A stretch of DNA of 64,000 nucleotides from JAFCUW01 sp049898325 (GTDB lineage Bacteria; Pseudomonadota; Gammaproteobacteria; Burkholderiales; Burkholderiaceae_D): NCBI RefSeq assembly GCF_049898325.1, contig NZ_JAFCXL010000002.1, positions 124,001 through 188,000 on the forward strand, read 5' to 3'. The notes under the pieces are model-generated. The model was not told the origin of the DNA, made no database searches, and saw only the letters and a list, made by a program, of their open reading frames with translations. Below, piece after piece: positions 45,133-53,191 of the stretch. The position numbers were made by a program, and so were the translations under genes. Positions within the stretch are counted from its first letter, which is position 1; each line of letters begins with the position of its first letter.

Positions 45133-45492
45133 TCAAAAATTGTCGAACAGGAAAGCGCAGAAGACCGCCGCGCTGGCAAGACTCAACACCAGCACGGCAG
45201 CGGCGGCGCAGTCCTTGGCCATGCCGATGGCAGGGTGCTGGCCGGGATGCAAATGGTCGAGCGCCGCTTCGAAGGCGGTATTGAACAGTTCGGCGGCCAG
45301 CACCAGCGCGCACATGGTCAGCAGCAGGGCCCACCACAAGGGCGCGGGCTGCCGCCATAGCAACACGGCCAGTACGGCGGCGCACGCCAGGCACTGGAAG
45401 CGGAAGCTCGCTTCGCCGCGCCAGGCGGCCGCCAGCCCCTGAACAGCAAAGCCGAAACGGCGGTGGAATGGCTGGTTTTTCATCGATCTCAA
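45133..45492 (-). CDS. dgkA: Diacylglycerol kinase DgkA
   Basis: The product has 119 residues and three transmembrane helices, matching prokaryotic DgkA. The catalytic segment is AELFNTAFEAALDHLHPGQH, followed by AKDCAAAAVLVLS. The enzyme phosphorylates diacylglycerol to phosphatidate and recycles lipid left from membrane-derived glycan synthesis; some homologues phosphorylate undecaprenol. MRSMKNQ could start at the first or fourth residue. It lies between yjbH-PAP2 and the YjbE-like gene, downstream of the latter's terminator. Confidence 0.92.
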   Translation of the reverse strand: MRSMKNQPFHRRFGFAVQGLAAAWRGEASFRFQCLACAAVLAVLLWRQPAPLWWALLLTMCALVLAAELFNTAFEAALDHLHPGQHPAIGMAKDCAAAAVLVLSLASAAVFCAFLFDNF

Positions 45493-45528
45493 GGCCAGTG
45501 GGGTGCTTGGGCTGGCAAACGCCAGGCG

Positions 45529-45554
45529 AAAAAAAACGGCCGATGAATCGGCCG
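45529..45554 (-). terminator. Intrinsic terminator of the YjbE-like gene
   Basis: On the minus strand CGGCCGAT-TC-ATCGGCCG, a perfect 8-bp stem, is followed by eight T (45536 down to 45529). Confidence 0.88.
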
Positions 45555-45589
45555 CTTTGTCACCTGTTGCAGCGCCGAAGCGCCGTCAA

Positions 45590-45814
45590 TTAATGGTGGG
45601 TGGTGGTGCTGTTGCTGTCCGAAGCGGCTACTGCGACAGCAGCGACGATGACGCCAGCGACAACAGCGGTGGTGACGGAAACGCCAGCGATGGTGGTTGC
45701 TGCGATCGATGCAGGTGCAACTGGAGCGGCAACAGTAGCTTCAGCGCCGGTTTGGGCGAAGGCTTGAACTGAAACCAGGCTCAGGATTGCTGCGGTAGCG
45801 AGAAATTTTTTCAT
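45590..45814 (-). CDS. Small secreted YjbE-like protein
   Basis: This 74-residue precursor has a clear signal peptide (MKKFLATAAILSLVSVQAFA), then an Ala/Val/Thr-rich mature part (TTAVVAGVIVAAVAVAAS) and a Ser/Thr/His tail. The composition and layout resemble E. coli YjbE, the small exopolysaccharide protein of the yjbEFGH operon. That fits the YjbH-domain gene only 0.5 kb away. AAGGA precedes the ATG, a consensus -10 lies upstream, and an excellent terminator follows, so it is a monocistronic and possibly abundant transcript. The YjbE link rests on low-complexity similarity and context. Confidence 0.68.
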   Translation of the reverse strand: MKKFLATAAILSLVSVQAFAQTGAEATVAAPVAPASIAATTIAGVSVTTAVVAGVIVAAVAVAASDSNSTTTHH

Positions 45815-46121
45815 GGAAAGTCCTTTAAATCGATTGGAGTTGTTGCGGCGATGTTCATTGTTACGTCCTTATTATAACCATTAAGGCCGCTGTGTCTGCA
45901 ATATTCTGTTTCTCGCGTGAATCTTTGCAAAGTAATTGGCCGCGCCGTCGGCTCTATACGACAGATTGATAATTGAGCAATTCGTTAAATGGCCGTCACT
46001 GGCCGATATGCCGCCACTTCACATCGCTATTCTCTTGATTGCTTGCAAGCATCATCTTGCATAATGCTCCTTGTCGTCGCCGCGCCTGTTCTGGTGGGCG
46101 GGCGATGTACACGGAGCAACC
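45815..46121. promoter_or_regulatory. Divergent region between the YjbE-like gene and flhB
   Basis: This 307-nt spacer has a minus-strand promoter (see 45871-45901). Near flhB it has a perfect 12-bp palindrome TGCTTGCAAGCA (46040-46051) overlapping a CATAAT hexamer region. GCCGATAT at 46002-46009 resembles a sigma-28 -10, but the matching -35 is missing. Confidence 0.4.
45871..45901 (-). promoter_or_regulatory. Promoter of the YjbE-like gene
   Basis: On the minus strand a perfect TATAAT (45876-45871) is preceded by TTGCAG (45901-45896) with a 19-bp spacer. The expected leader is about 50 nt. Confidence 0.5.
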
Positions 46122-47336
46122 ATGGCAGAAGAAAGCGACGCAGAAAAAACCGAACCGGCCTCAGAGAAGCGCCTCGAGCAGGCGCGTGAGGAAGGCGACG
46201 TTCCCCGTTCGCGCGAACTGGCCACGTTCGCCGTGCTGATGGCGTCCGGCGCCGGCCTGTGGATGACGGGCGGCGGCATCCTGAAAAGCCTGAGCACCGC
46301 CATGGTGTCGGGCCTGGCCCTCACGCGCGAGCAGGTCTACAACCCGGACGTGCTGCTGCGCCGGGTCGGCGGCGACATCGCCGACGTGCTCATCACGTGC
46401 CTGCCGGTAGCGTTCGCCGTCATGCTGGTGGCGCTGGCCGCTCCCCTGATGATCGGCGGCTTCCTGTTTTCCGCCAAATCGTTCATGCCCAACTTTGGCA
46501 AGCTCAACCCCGCGCGGGGGCTGGGCAATATGTTCTCGAAGAACTCGCTGGTCGAATTGCTCAAGGCGATCGCCAAGACCATCGTGGTCGGCGCCGTCGC
46601 CTGGCTGGTGGTGATGAGCCAGAAAGACGCCGTCATGGGACTGGCGGTCGAATCGGTCAGTGCTGGCAGCATGCATGTGATCCAACTGCTCGGTGCGGCA
46701 TTTCTGTTCATCGTGGGCGGCCTGGGCTTCATTGCCGCCATCGACGCGCCGTACCAGATCTGGCACTACGCCGACAAGATGAAGATGACGCGCCAGGAAA
46801 TGATCCAGGAGCACAAGGAGTCCGACGGCAACCCGCAAATGAAGGGCAAGATTCGCCAGATGCAGCGCGAAATGTCGCGCCGCCGCATGATGGCCAATGT
46901 GCCCACCGCCGATGTCGTCGTTACCAACCCGACCCACTACGCAGTGGCGCTCAAATATGCCGACGGCCAGGGCGGGGCGCCGCGCGTGGTCGCCAAGGGC
47001 GCCGACGACGTCGCCGCAAAGATCCGCGAAATCGCCCGCGAAAACGGTGTCGCCCTGCTCGAAGCGCCGGCCCTGGCGCGCGCCCTGCACCAGCACACCG
47101 AGATCGACGACGAAATTCCCGAAGCGCTGTACGCGGCGGTGGCCGAAGTGCTGGCCTATGTGTTCCAGTTGCGCGCCTACAAGAAGGCGGGCGGGCGCTA
47201 TCCGGACCGGCCGACCCGGCTGGCCGTGCCGCGCCAGCTCGATCCGCACGATCCGCTGTTCGAGAGCAAATTTGGCAAGCCCGCCAGCGACAATCCCGAT
47301 AACAATACCGACACCGCTAACGGAGCGACTCCATGA
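46122..47336 (+). CDS. flhB: Flagellar export switch protein FlhB
   Basis: This 404-residue protein has four transmembrane helices (about 35-205) and a cytoplasmic domain with the self-cleaving NPTH motif at residues 269-272. FlhB switches the flagellar export gate from rod/hook to filament substrates. ATG at 46122 has GGAG six bases upstream; a longer frame from 46071 would add a non-homologous N-terminus. The stop overlaps the flhA start (ATGA). Confidence 0.96.
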   Translation: MAEESDAEKTEPASEKRLEQAREEGDVPRSRELATFAVLMASGAGLWMTGGGILKSLSTAMVSGLALTREQVYNPDVLLRRVGGDIADVLITCLPVAFAVMLVALAAPLMIGGFLFSAKSFMPNFGKLNPARGLGNMFSKNSLVELLKAIAKTIVVGAVAWLVVMSQKDAVMGLAVESVSAGSMHVIQLLGAAFLFIVGGLGFIAAIDAPYQIWHYADKMKMTRQEMIQEHKESDGNPQMKGKIRQMQREMSRRRMMANVPTADVVVTNPTHYAVALKYADGQGGAPRVVAKGADDVAAKIREIARENGVALLEAPALARALHQHTEIDDEIPEALYAAVAEVLAYVFQLRAYKKAGGRYPDRPTRLAVPRQLDPHDPLFESKFGKPASDNPDNNTDTANGATP

Positions 47337-49447
47337 ACAACACCATCCGACTGCCCGCCTGGTTAAGCGGCCTGGCCAACAGCGGCAGCGCCCTGGCGGC
47401 GCCGGCCATCATCATCCTGCTGCTGTCGATGATGATCCTGCCGCTGCCGGCCTTCGTGCTCGATGTGTTCTTCAGTTTTAATATCGCCCTGTCGGTGATC
47501 GTGCTGCTCACCAGCCTGTACACGGTCAAACCGCTGGACTTCATGGCCTTCCCGACCATCCTGCTGGTGTCGACCATGCTGCGCCTGTCGCTCAACGTCG
47601 CCTCGACCCGGGTGGTGCTCACCGAGGGCCACACGGGCGGCGCCGCCGCAGGCAAGGTGATCGAAGCGTTCGGCCACTTCCTCATTGGCGGCAACTACAC
47701 GGTCGGTATCGTGGTGTTCATCATTTTGACGATCATTAACTTTACCGTGGTCACCAAGGGTGCCGGCCGGATCGCCGAAGTGGGCGCCCGCTTTGCCCTC
47801 GACGCCATGCCCGGTAAACAGATGGCCATCGACGCCGACCTCAACGCCGGCCTGATCCCCGAGGACGAAGCGCGCCGCCGCCGCCTGGAAGTGTCGCAGG
47901 AAGCCGAGTTCTATGGCGCCATGGATGGTGCCTCGAAGTATGTGCGCGGCGATGCCGTGGCCGGCATCATGGTCACGGTCATTAATATCGTGGGCGGCCT
48001 GCTGGTCGGTATCCTCCAGCATGACCTGGGCTTTGCCCAGGCGGCCCAGACCTACACCCTGCTGGCCATCGGTGATGGCCTGGTGGCGCAGATTCCTTCG
48101 CTGATCATCTCGGTCGCCGCCGGTATCGTGGTCTCGCGCGTGGCCAGTGACCAGGACATCGGCGCCCAGTTGACCGACCAGCTGTTTGCCAAGCCGCAAG
48201 TGCTGTATATCACGGGCGGTATCATCGGCGGCATGGGTCTGATTCCCGGCATGCCCAACCTGGTGTTCCTGCTGCTGGGCGGCGGCCTGGCGGCGATTGC
48301 CTACGGCATCAACAAGAAGCGCGCTGCGAGGCCGGCCCTGGAAGAAGCGGCGGCGGCGGCCGCCGCCGCGGGCGCGGCAGGTGCGGCCGCCCCCGCCAAT
48401 GAGCAGGAAGAAGCGAGCTGGCAAGACATCATGCCCGTCGACACGCTCGGTCTGGAAGTGGGTTACCGCCTGATTCCGCTGGTCGACAAGGCGCAGGGCG
48501 GAGAATTGCTCAAGCGCATCAAGGGCATCCGCAAGAAATTTGCCCAGGAAGTGGGCTTCCTGGCGCCGCCCGTGCACATCCGCGACAACCTGGAGTTGAA
48601 ACCGTCGGCCTACCGTATCACCCTGAAAGGGGTGGAAGTGGGCAGCGGCGAATCGCTCAACGGCCAGTTTCTGGCGATCAATCCCGGCATGGCCAGCGGC
48701 ACCTTGCCGGGCCTGGTGACGACCGATCCGGCCTTCGGCCTGCCCGCCACCTGGATCGATGCCAGCCTGCGCGACGAAGCGCAAAGCATGGGCTACACGG
48801 TGGTCGATGCGGGCACCGTCGTCGCCACCCACCTGAACCACCTGATCACTTCGCACGCGTCGGAGTTGCTGGGCCGGGCCGAAGTGCAGGCGCTGCTCGA
48901 CCACCTCGCCAAGGAATCGCCCAAGCTGGTGGAGGACCTGGTGCCGAAAGTGGTGTCGCTGTCGACCTTGCAGAAAGTGCTGCAGAACCTGCTCATCGAA
49001 GGCGTGCACATCCGCGACATGCATTCGATCATCGAAACCCTGGCCGAGCATTCCGTCCACACGAGCGACCCCAACGAGTTGACCGCGCTGGTGCGGGTGG
49101 CCCTGGGCCGCGCCATCGTCCAGCAATTGTTCCCAGGGGCCGCCGAACTGTCGGTGATGACCCTCGACAATCGCCTCGAGCGCCTGCTGATGCAGGCCAT
49201 GGGCGCGGGCGGCGACGGTAGCGGCATCGAGCCGGGCCTGGCCGACACCATCGCCCAGCAGGCCGGCAATGCCGCCGCCCAGCAGGAAGCGATGGGCCTG
49301 ACCCCCGTGCTGCTGGTGCCGGCGCCACTGCGCGCCTTGCTGTCGCGCTTCCTGCGCCGCGCCTTGCCGCAATTGAAAGTGTTGTCGCACAGTGAAATCC
49401 CGGAATCGAAAACGATCCGTGTCACCAGCCTGGTGGGCGCGGGCTGA
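47333..49447 (+). CDS. flhA: Flagellar export gate protein FlhA
   Basis: This 704-residue FlhA has eight N-terminal helices (about 20-310) including the FHIPEP-region sequence FMAFPTILLVSTMLRLSLNV, and a cytoplasmic ring domain from about 360 that docks chaperone-substrate complexes. An Ala-rich linker lies near residues 338-355. It forms the nonameric proton-driven export ring. It overlaps flhB by 4 nt and is followed by a terminator, so flhBA is a separate unit from flhF here. Confidence 0.96.
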   Translation: MNNTIRLPAWLSGLANSGSALAAPAIIILLLSMMILPLPAFVLDVFFSFNIALSVIVLLTSLYTVKPLDFMAFPTILLVSTMLRLSLNVASTRVVLTEGHTGGAAAGKVIEAFGHFLIGGNYTVGIVVFIILTIINFTVVTKGAGRIAEVGARFALDAMPGKQMAIDADLNAGLIPEDEARRRRLEVSQEAEFYGAMDGASKYVRGDAVAGIMVTVINIVGGLLVGILQHDLGFAQAAQTYTLLAIGDGLVAQIPSLIISVAAGIVVSRVASDQDIGAQLTDQLFAKPQVLYITGGIIGGMGLIPGMPNLVFLLLGGGLAAIAYGINKKRAARPALEEAAAAAAAAGAAGAAAPANEQEEASWQDIMPVDTLGLEVGYRLIPLVDKAQGGELLKRIKGIRKKFAQEVGFLAPPVHIRDNLELKPSAYRITLKGVEVGSGESLNGQFLAINPGMASGTLPGLVTTDPAFGLPATWIDASLRDEAQSMGYTVVDAGTVVATHLNHLITSHASELLGRAEVQALLDHLAKESPKLVEDLVPKVVSLSTLQKVLQNLLIEGVHIRDMHSIIETLAEHSVHTSDPNELTALVRVALGRAIVQQLFPGAAELSVMTLDNRLERLLMQAMGAGGDGSGIEPGLADTIAQQAGNAAAQQEAMGLTPVLLVPAPLRALLSRFLRRALPQLKVLSHSEIPESKTIRVTSLVGAG

Positions 49448-49461
49448 CCGTTGCGCCGTTC

Positions 49462-49494
49462 GCAAAAAGGCAGGCCGTTGGTCTGCCTTTTTGC
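49462..49494. terminator. Bidirectional terminator after flhA
   Basis: GCAAAAAGGCAGGCC and GGTCTGCCTTTTTGC form a long, nearly perfect hairpin (one G-T pair), with a five-T run on each strand after the GC-rich core. It closes flhBA. Confidence 0.75.
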
Positions 49495-49537
49495 ATTTAT
49501 GCGGGCGCGCAAGTGCGCACTGGCGCCGAGGGGCCAG

Positions 49538-49543
49538 TATAAT
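49538..49543 (+). promoter_or_regulatory. Candidate -10 element for the rml operon
   Basis: A perfect TATAAT lies 106 bp before the rfbB start, just past the flhA terminator. No good -35 is visible, so activator dependence or another promoter is possible. Confidence 0.35.
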
Positions 49544-49648
49544 CGCGCCTGCGCCAGCCTGTAGCCAGTAACATTGTGGCCTGATGGCATCAAGCACTGC
49601 CAGCAATTTGTTAAAATTGCTTCTTATTTAATTTTAGTCGAGAGCAAC

Positions 49649-50728
49649 ATGATTCTAGTAACTGGTGGTGCCGGATTTATCGGTTCGAACTTTGTTTTAC
49701 AATGGCTGCTGCAAACCGATGAGCCCGTTGTCAATCTCGACAAACTGACCTATGCGGGTAATTTGAACAACCTGGCCAGCCTGCGCGACGATCCACGCCA
49801 CATTTTTGTCAAGGGCGACATCGGCGACACCGACACCATCGCCGCGCTGCTGCGCGAACACGCCGTGCGCGCGATTGTCCACTTCGCTGCCGAAAGTCAC
49901 GTCGACCGCTCGATCCACGGTCCGGCCGCCTTCATCGAAACCAATGTCAACGGCACCTTTGGCCTGCTGGAAGCTGCGCGCGCCTACTGGTCGGCGCTGC
50001 CGGAACCGCAGAAAGCCGATTTCCGCTTCCTGCACGTATCGACCGATGAAGTCTATGGCACGCTGGGACCGAACGATCCGCCGTTCACGGAAACCACGCC
50101 CTACGCACCGAACAGCCCTTACTCGGCATCGAAGGCGGCGTCCGACCACCTGGTGCGCGCCTACCACCACACCTACGGCATGCCGGTGCTGACCACCAAT
50201 TGCTCGAACAATTACGGGCCATATCATTTCCCGGAAAAACTGATCCCGCTGGTGATCACCAATGCCCGCGCCGGCAAGCCCCTGCCGATCTATGGCGATG
50301 GCCAGCAGGTGCGCGACTGGCTGTTCGTCACCGACCACTGCACGGCGATCCGCCGCGTGCTGGCGGAAGGCACGCTGGGCGAGGTCTACAACGTCGGTGG
50401 CTGGAACGAAAAAGCCAATCTGGACGTGGTGCACACCTTGTGCGACATCCTTGACGAACTCGATCCCAAGCCGGAAGGCAGCTACCGCGACCAGATCACT
50501 TACGTCAAGGACCGCCCCGGCCATGACCGCCGCTACGCCATCGATGCGCGCAAGCTCGAGCGGGAGCTGGGCTGGAAGCCGGCGGAGACGTTCGAATCGG
50601 GCATCCGCAAGACGGTGCAGTGGTACCTGGACAACCAGCCGTGGGTGAGCAACGTGCTCTCCGGCGACTACCAGAACTGGCTCGACAAAAATTATGCCCA
50701 GCGTGCGCTGGCAGAGGGGACCGCATGA
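49649..50728 (+). CDS. rfbB: dTDP-glucose 4,6-dehydratase RmlB
   Basis: This 359-residue SDR enzyme has the NAD-binding GGAGFIGSNFV, the catalytic STDEVYG segment and the active-site YSASKAASD. It turns dTDP-glucose into dTDP-4-keto-6-deoxyglucose, the branch point for rhamnose and for the 3-amino sugar predicted from the FdtD/FdtB-like genes. ATG at 49649 follows GAGAG; an upstream in-frame ATG at 49574 is not supported. It overlaps rfbA by 4 nt. Confidence 0.96.
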   Translation: MILVTGGAGFIGSNFVLQWLLQTDEPVVNLDKLTYAGNLNNLASLRDDPRHIFVKGDIGDTDTIAALLREHAVRAIVHFAAESHVDRSIHGPAAFIETNVNGTFGLLEAARAYWSALPEPQKADFRFLHVSTDEVYGTLGPNDPPFTETTPYAPNSPYSASKAASDHLVRAYHHTYGMPVLTTNCSNNYGPYHFPEKLIPLVITNARAGKPLPIYGDGQQVRDWLFVTDHCTAIRRVLAEGTLGEVYNVGGWNEKANLDVVHTLCDILDELDPKPEGSYRDQITYVKDRPGHDRRYAIDARKLERELGWKPAETFESGIRKTVQWYLDNQPWVSNVLSGDYQNWLDKNYAQRALAEGTA

Positions 50729-51618
50729 GCAGCATCGTAAAACGCAAGGGCATCATCCTCGCCGGTGGTTCGGGCACGCGCCTGTATCCGGTGACCATGG
50801 CAGTATCGAAGCAGTTGCTGCCCGTGTACGACAAGCCGATGATCTATTACCCGCTCAGCACCCTGATGCTGGCCGGCATCGATGACATCCTGATTATCTC
50901 GACGCCACAGGACACGCCGCGTTTTCGCGAGTTGCTCGGTGACGGCTCGCAGTGGGGCATCAATCTCAGTTACGCAGTGCAGCCAACGCCCGATGGCCTG
51001 GCCCAGGCATTTATTATTGGCCGCGAATTTGTCAATAATCAGCCATCGGCGCTGATCTTGGGTGACAACATTTATTACGGTCACGATTTTCACAAGCAAT
51101 TGCACGAGGCCTCGAGCCGCACCACCGGTTCGACCGTGTTTGCTTACCACGTGCACGATCCGGAGCGCTATGGCGTGGTGGAGTTCGACGCCGCGCGCCG
51201 CGCCGTCAGCATCGAGGAAAAACCGCTCAAGCCGAAATCGAACTACGCGGTGACAGGGCTGTACTTCTACGACAATCAGGTATGCGACATCGCCGCCAAC
51301 ATCAAGCCATCGCCGCGCGGCGAGCTGGAAATTACCGACGTCAACCGGGTCTATCTCGACCGTAACGAGCTGACCGTCGAATTGATGGGCCGTGGCATGG
51401 CCTGGCTCGACACGGGTACCCATGAGTCGCTGCTGGAGGCGGGCCAGTTCATCGCCACCATTGAAAACCGCCAGGGTTTGAAAGTGGCATGCCCTGAAGA
51501 GATCGCTTACCGGCAAGGCTATATCAATGCCACGCAACTGGAAGCGCTGGCTCAGCCCTTGAAGAAAAACGGCTATGGCCAGTACCTGCTACGCCTTTTG
51601 AATGACCAAATTTACTGA
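50725..51618 (+). CDS. rfbA: Glucose-1-phosphate thymidylyltransferase RmlA
   Basis: This 297-residue nucleotidyltransferase has the signature GGSGTRLYPVT, the sugar-binding KPMIYYPLSTLM and QPTPDGLAQA. It makes dTDP-glucose from glucose-1-phosphate and dTTP and is feedback-inhibited by dTDP-rhamnose in known homologues. Start at 50725 overlaps the rfbB stop (ATGA). rfbC follows after 2 nt. Confidence 0.96.
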   Translation: MSSIVKRKGIILAGGSGTRLYPVTMAVSKQLLPVYDKPMIYYPLSTLMLAGIDDILIISTPQDTPRFRELLGDGSQWGINLSYAVQPTPDGLAQAFIIGREFVNNQPSALILGDNIYYGHDFHKQLHEASSRTTGSTVFAYHVHDPERYGVVEFDAARRAVSIEEKPLKPKSNYAVTGLYFYDNQVCDIAANIKPSPRGELEITDVNRVYLDRNELTVELMGRGMAWLDTGTHESLLEAGQFIATIENRQGLKVACPEEIAYRQGYINATQLEALAQPLKKNGYGQYLLRLLNDQIY

Positions 51619-51620
51619 TC

Positions 51621-52166
51621 ATGCAGATTATTTCTACCAGTATTGCGGACCTCCTCATTCTCGAACCGACCGTGTACGGCGATGAGCGTGGTTTTTTTTA
51701 CGAAAGTTTTAATGAGCGCAAGTTCCGGGAAATGACGGGCGTCGATACCCCTTTCGTTCAGGACAATCATTCCAAGTCCGCCAAGGGCGTATTGCGTGGG
51801 CTGCATTATCAGCTGCAGCAAACCCAGGGCAAACTGGTACGGGTGGTGGCCGGCGCCGTGTTCGACGTCGCCGTCGATATCCGCAAGAGCTCGCCCACCT
51901 TCGGCCAGTGGGTCGGCGTCGAATTATCCGCTGACAACAAGCGCCAACTGTGGGTGCCGCCCGGGTTTGCCCATGGTTTCGTGACCATCAGCGATCACGC
52001 CGAGTTCCTCTACAAAACCACCGATTACTGGGCGCCCGAATTTGAGCGCAGCATCTTGTGGAACGATCCTGCCATCGGCATCGACTGGCCGATGGATGTG
52101 GCGCCGCAACTGTCGGGCAAGGACAAGCTGGGCAAGCTGCTGGCCGATGCCGAGGTGTTTGCATGA
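51621..52166 (+). CDS. rfbC: dTDP-4-dehydrorhamnose 3,5-epimerase RmlC
   Basis: This 181-residue cupin epimerase has the catalytic histidine in VLRGLHYQLQQ and the conserved VVAGAVFDVAVDIR and PGFAHGF segments. It carries out the 3,5-epimerisation on the way to dTDP-L-rhamnose. It lies 2 nt after rfbA and overlaps rfbD by 4 nt, so the four genes form one tightly coupled operon in the order B-A-C-D. Confidence 0.95.
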   Translation: MQIISTSIADLLILEPTVYGDERGFFYESFNERKFREMTGVDTPFVQDNHSKSAKGVLRGLHYQLQQTQGKLVRVVAGAVFDVAVDIRKSSPTFGQWVGVELSADNKRQLWVPPGFAHGFVTISDHAEFLYKTTDYWAPEFERSILWNDPAIGIDWPMDVAPQLSGKDKLGKLLADAEVFA

Positions 52167-53035
52167 AGATCCTCATCACTGGCACCAGCGGCCAGGTCGG
52201 TTACGAATTGCAGCGCAGCCTGCAGGGCCTCGGTGAAGTGATCGCCGTCGATCGCGCGCAGATGGACTTGAGTGACCTGCAGCAGGTGCGCGACGTGATC
52301 CGCGCCGTCAAGCCCACCCTGATCGTCAATCCGGCCGCCTACACGGCAGTCGACAAGGCCGAGAGCGAGCCGGCACTGGCGATGCGCATCAACGGCGAAG
52401 CGCCGGCCGTGATGGCCGAGGAAGCCCGGCGCCTGGGCGCCGGCATCGTTCACTACAGTACCGACTACGTGTTCGACGGCAGCAAGCCGGGCCCGTATGT
52501 CGAGACCGATCCGACCTGTCCCATCAATGTGTACGGCGCGACCAAGCTGGCCGGCGAACAGGCGATCGCCGCCGGCGGCGTGCCGCACCTGATCTTGCGC
52601 ACCAGCTGGGTGTATGGCACGCGCGGCAAGAATTTTCTGCTCACGGTGCTGCGCCTGGCCGCCGAGCGGGACGAACTGCGGATCGTGGGTGACCAGTTCG
52701 GCTCCCCCACCTGGAGCCGCACGATTGCCGATACCACTGCGCTATTGCTGGCGCGCCTCGATGCCCGTGAAGGCTTGCTGGCGGCCATGGCGAGCGGGCA
52801 GGGCGGGATCTACCACCTCACCTCTGGTGGCAGTACTTCCTGGCATGGTTTTACCGAGCAGATCGTGGGGCACGCCTCGGTGGCGAAGAAGCCGACCGTG
52901 ACGGCCATCCGTACCGAGGAGTATCCGGTGCCGGCCAAGCGGCCGCATAACTCCGTGATGGCCTGCGCTCGCCTGGCCGACCTGGGGGTCCATGTGCCCG
53001 AATGGCAGACCGCGCTGGCGCTGTGCCAGGGGTGA
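52163..53035 (+). CDS. rfbD: dTDP-4-dehydrorhamnose reductase RmlD
   Basis: This 290-residue SDR reductase has the nucleotide-binding GTSGQVGYEL at its start and the catalytic YGATKLAGE. It reduces the 4-keto group to give dTDP-L-rhamnose. ATG at 52163 overlaps the rfbC stop. It is the last rml gene; no terminator is obvious before flhF, 156 bp downstream. Confidence 0.95.
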   Translation: MKILITGTSGQVGYELQRSLQGLGEVIAVDRAQMDLSDLQQVRDVIRAVKPTLIVNPAAYTAVDKAESEPALAMRINGEAPAVMAEEARRLGAGIVHYSTDYVFDGSKPGPYVETDPTCPINVYGATKLAGEQAIAAGGVPHLILRTSWVYGTRGKNFLLTVLRLAAERDELRIVGDQFGSPTWSRTIADTTALLLARLDAREGLLAAMASGQGGIYHLTSGGSTSWHGFTEQIVGHASVAKKPTVTAIRTEEYPVPAKRPHNSVMACARLADLGVHVPEWQTALALCQG

Positions 53036-53115
53036 TGCGTCTGGCGGGCGCTGCCGCCGCGACGAATAGCGCCCGAATCACCCGCCTTTTCCCCTGATGG
53101 TTTCCTAAGAGCATC

Positions 53116-53128
53116 GTCAATAATTGAC
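53116..53128. repeat. Palindrome upstream of flhF
   Basis: GTCAATAATTGAC is a perfect palindrome with 6-bp arms, 64 bp before the flhF start. It could be an operator for the flhF-flhG-fliA operon (inference). Confidence 0.35.
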
Positions 53129-53191
53129 ACTGTGAGAAACGTCGGTGCCGCATGGGCGCGCACCGGCCGGCTTTCCCCAGGAGCATGCTCG

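Noticed and set aside
45995..46010. Sigma-28 promoter upstream of flhB
   Set aside because: GCCGATAT resembles the -10, but TAAA lies three bases too close and the rest of the -35 does not match.
47363..49606. 747-codon minus-strand frame opposite flhA
   Set aside because: Antisense shadow; the flhA frame is fully conserved.
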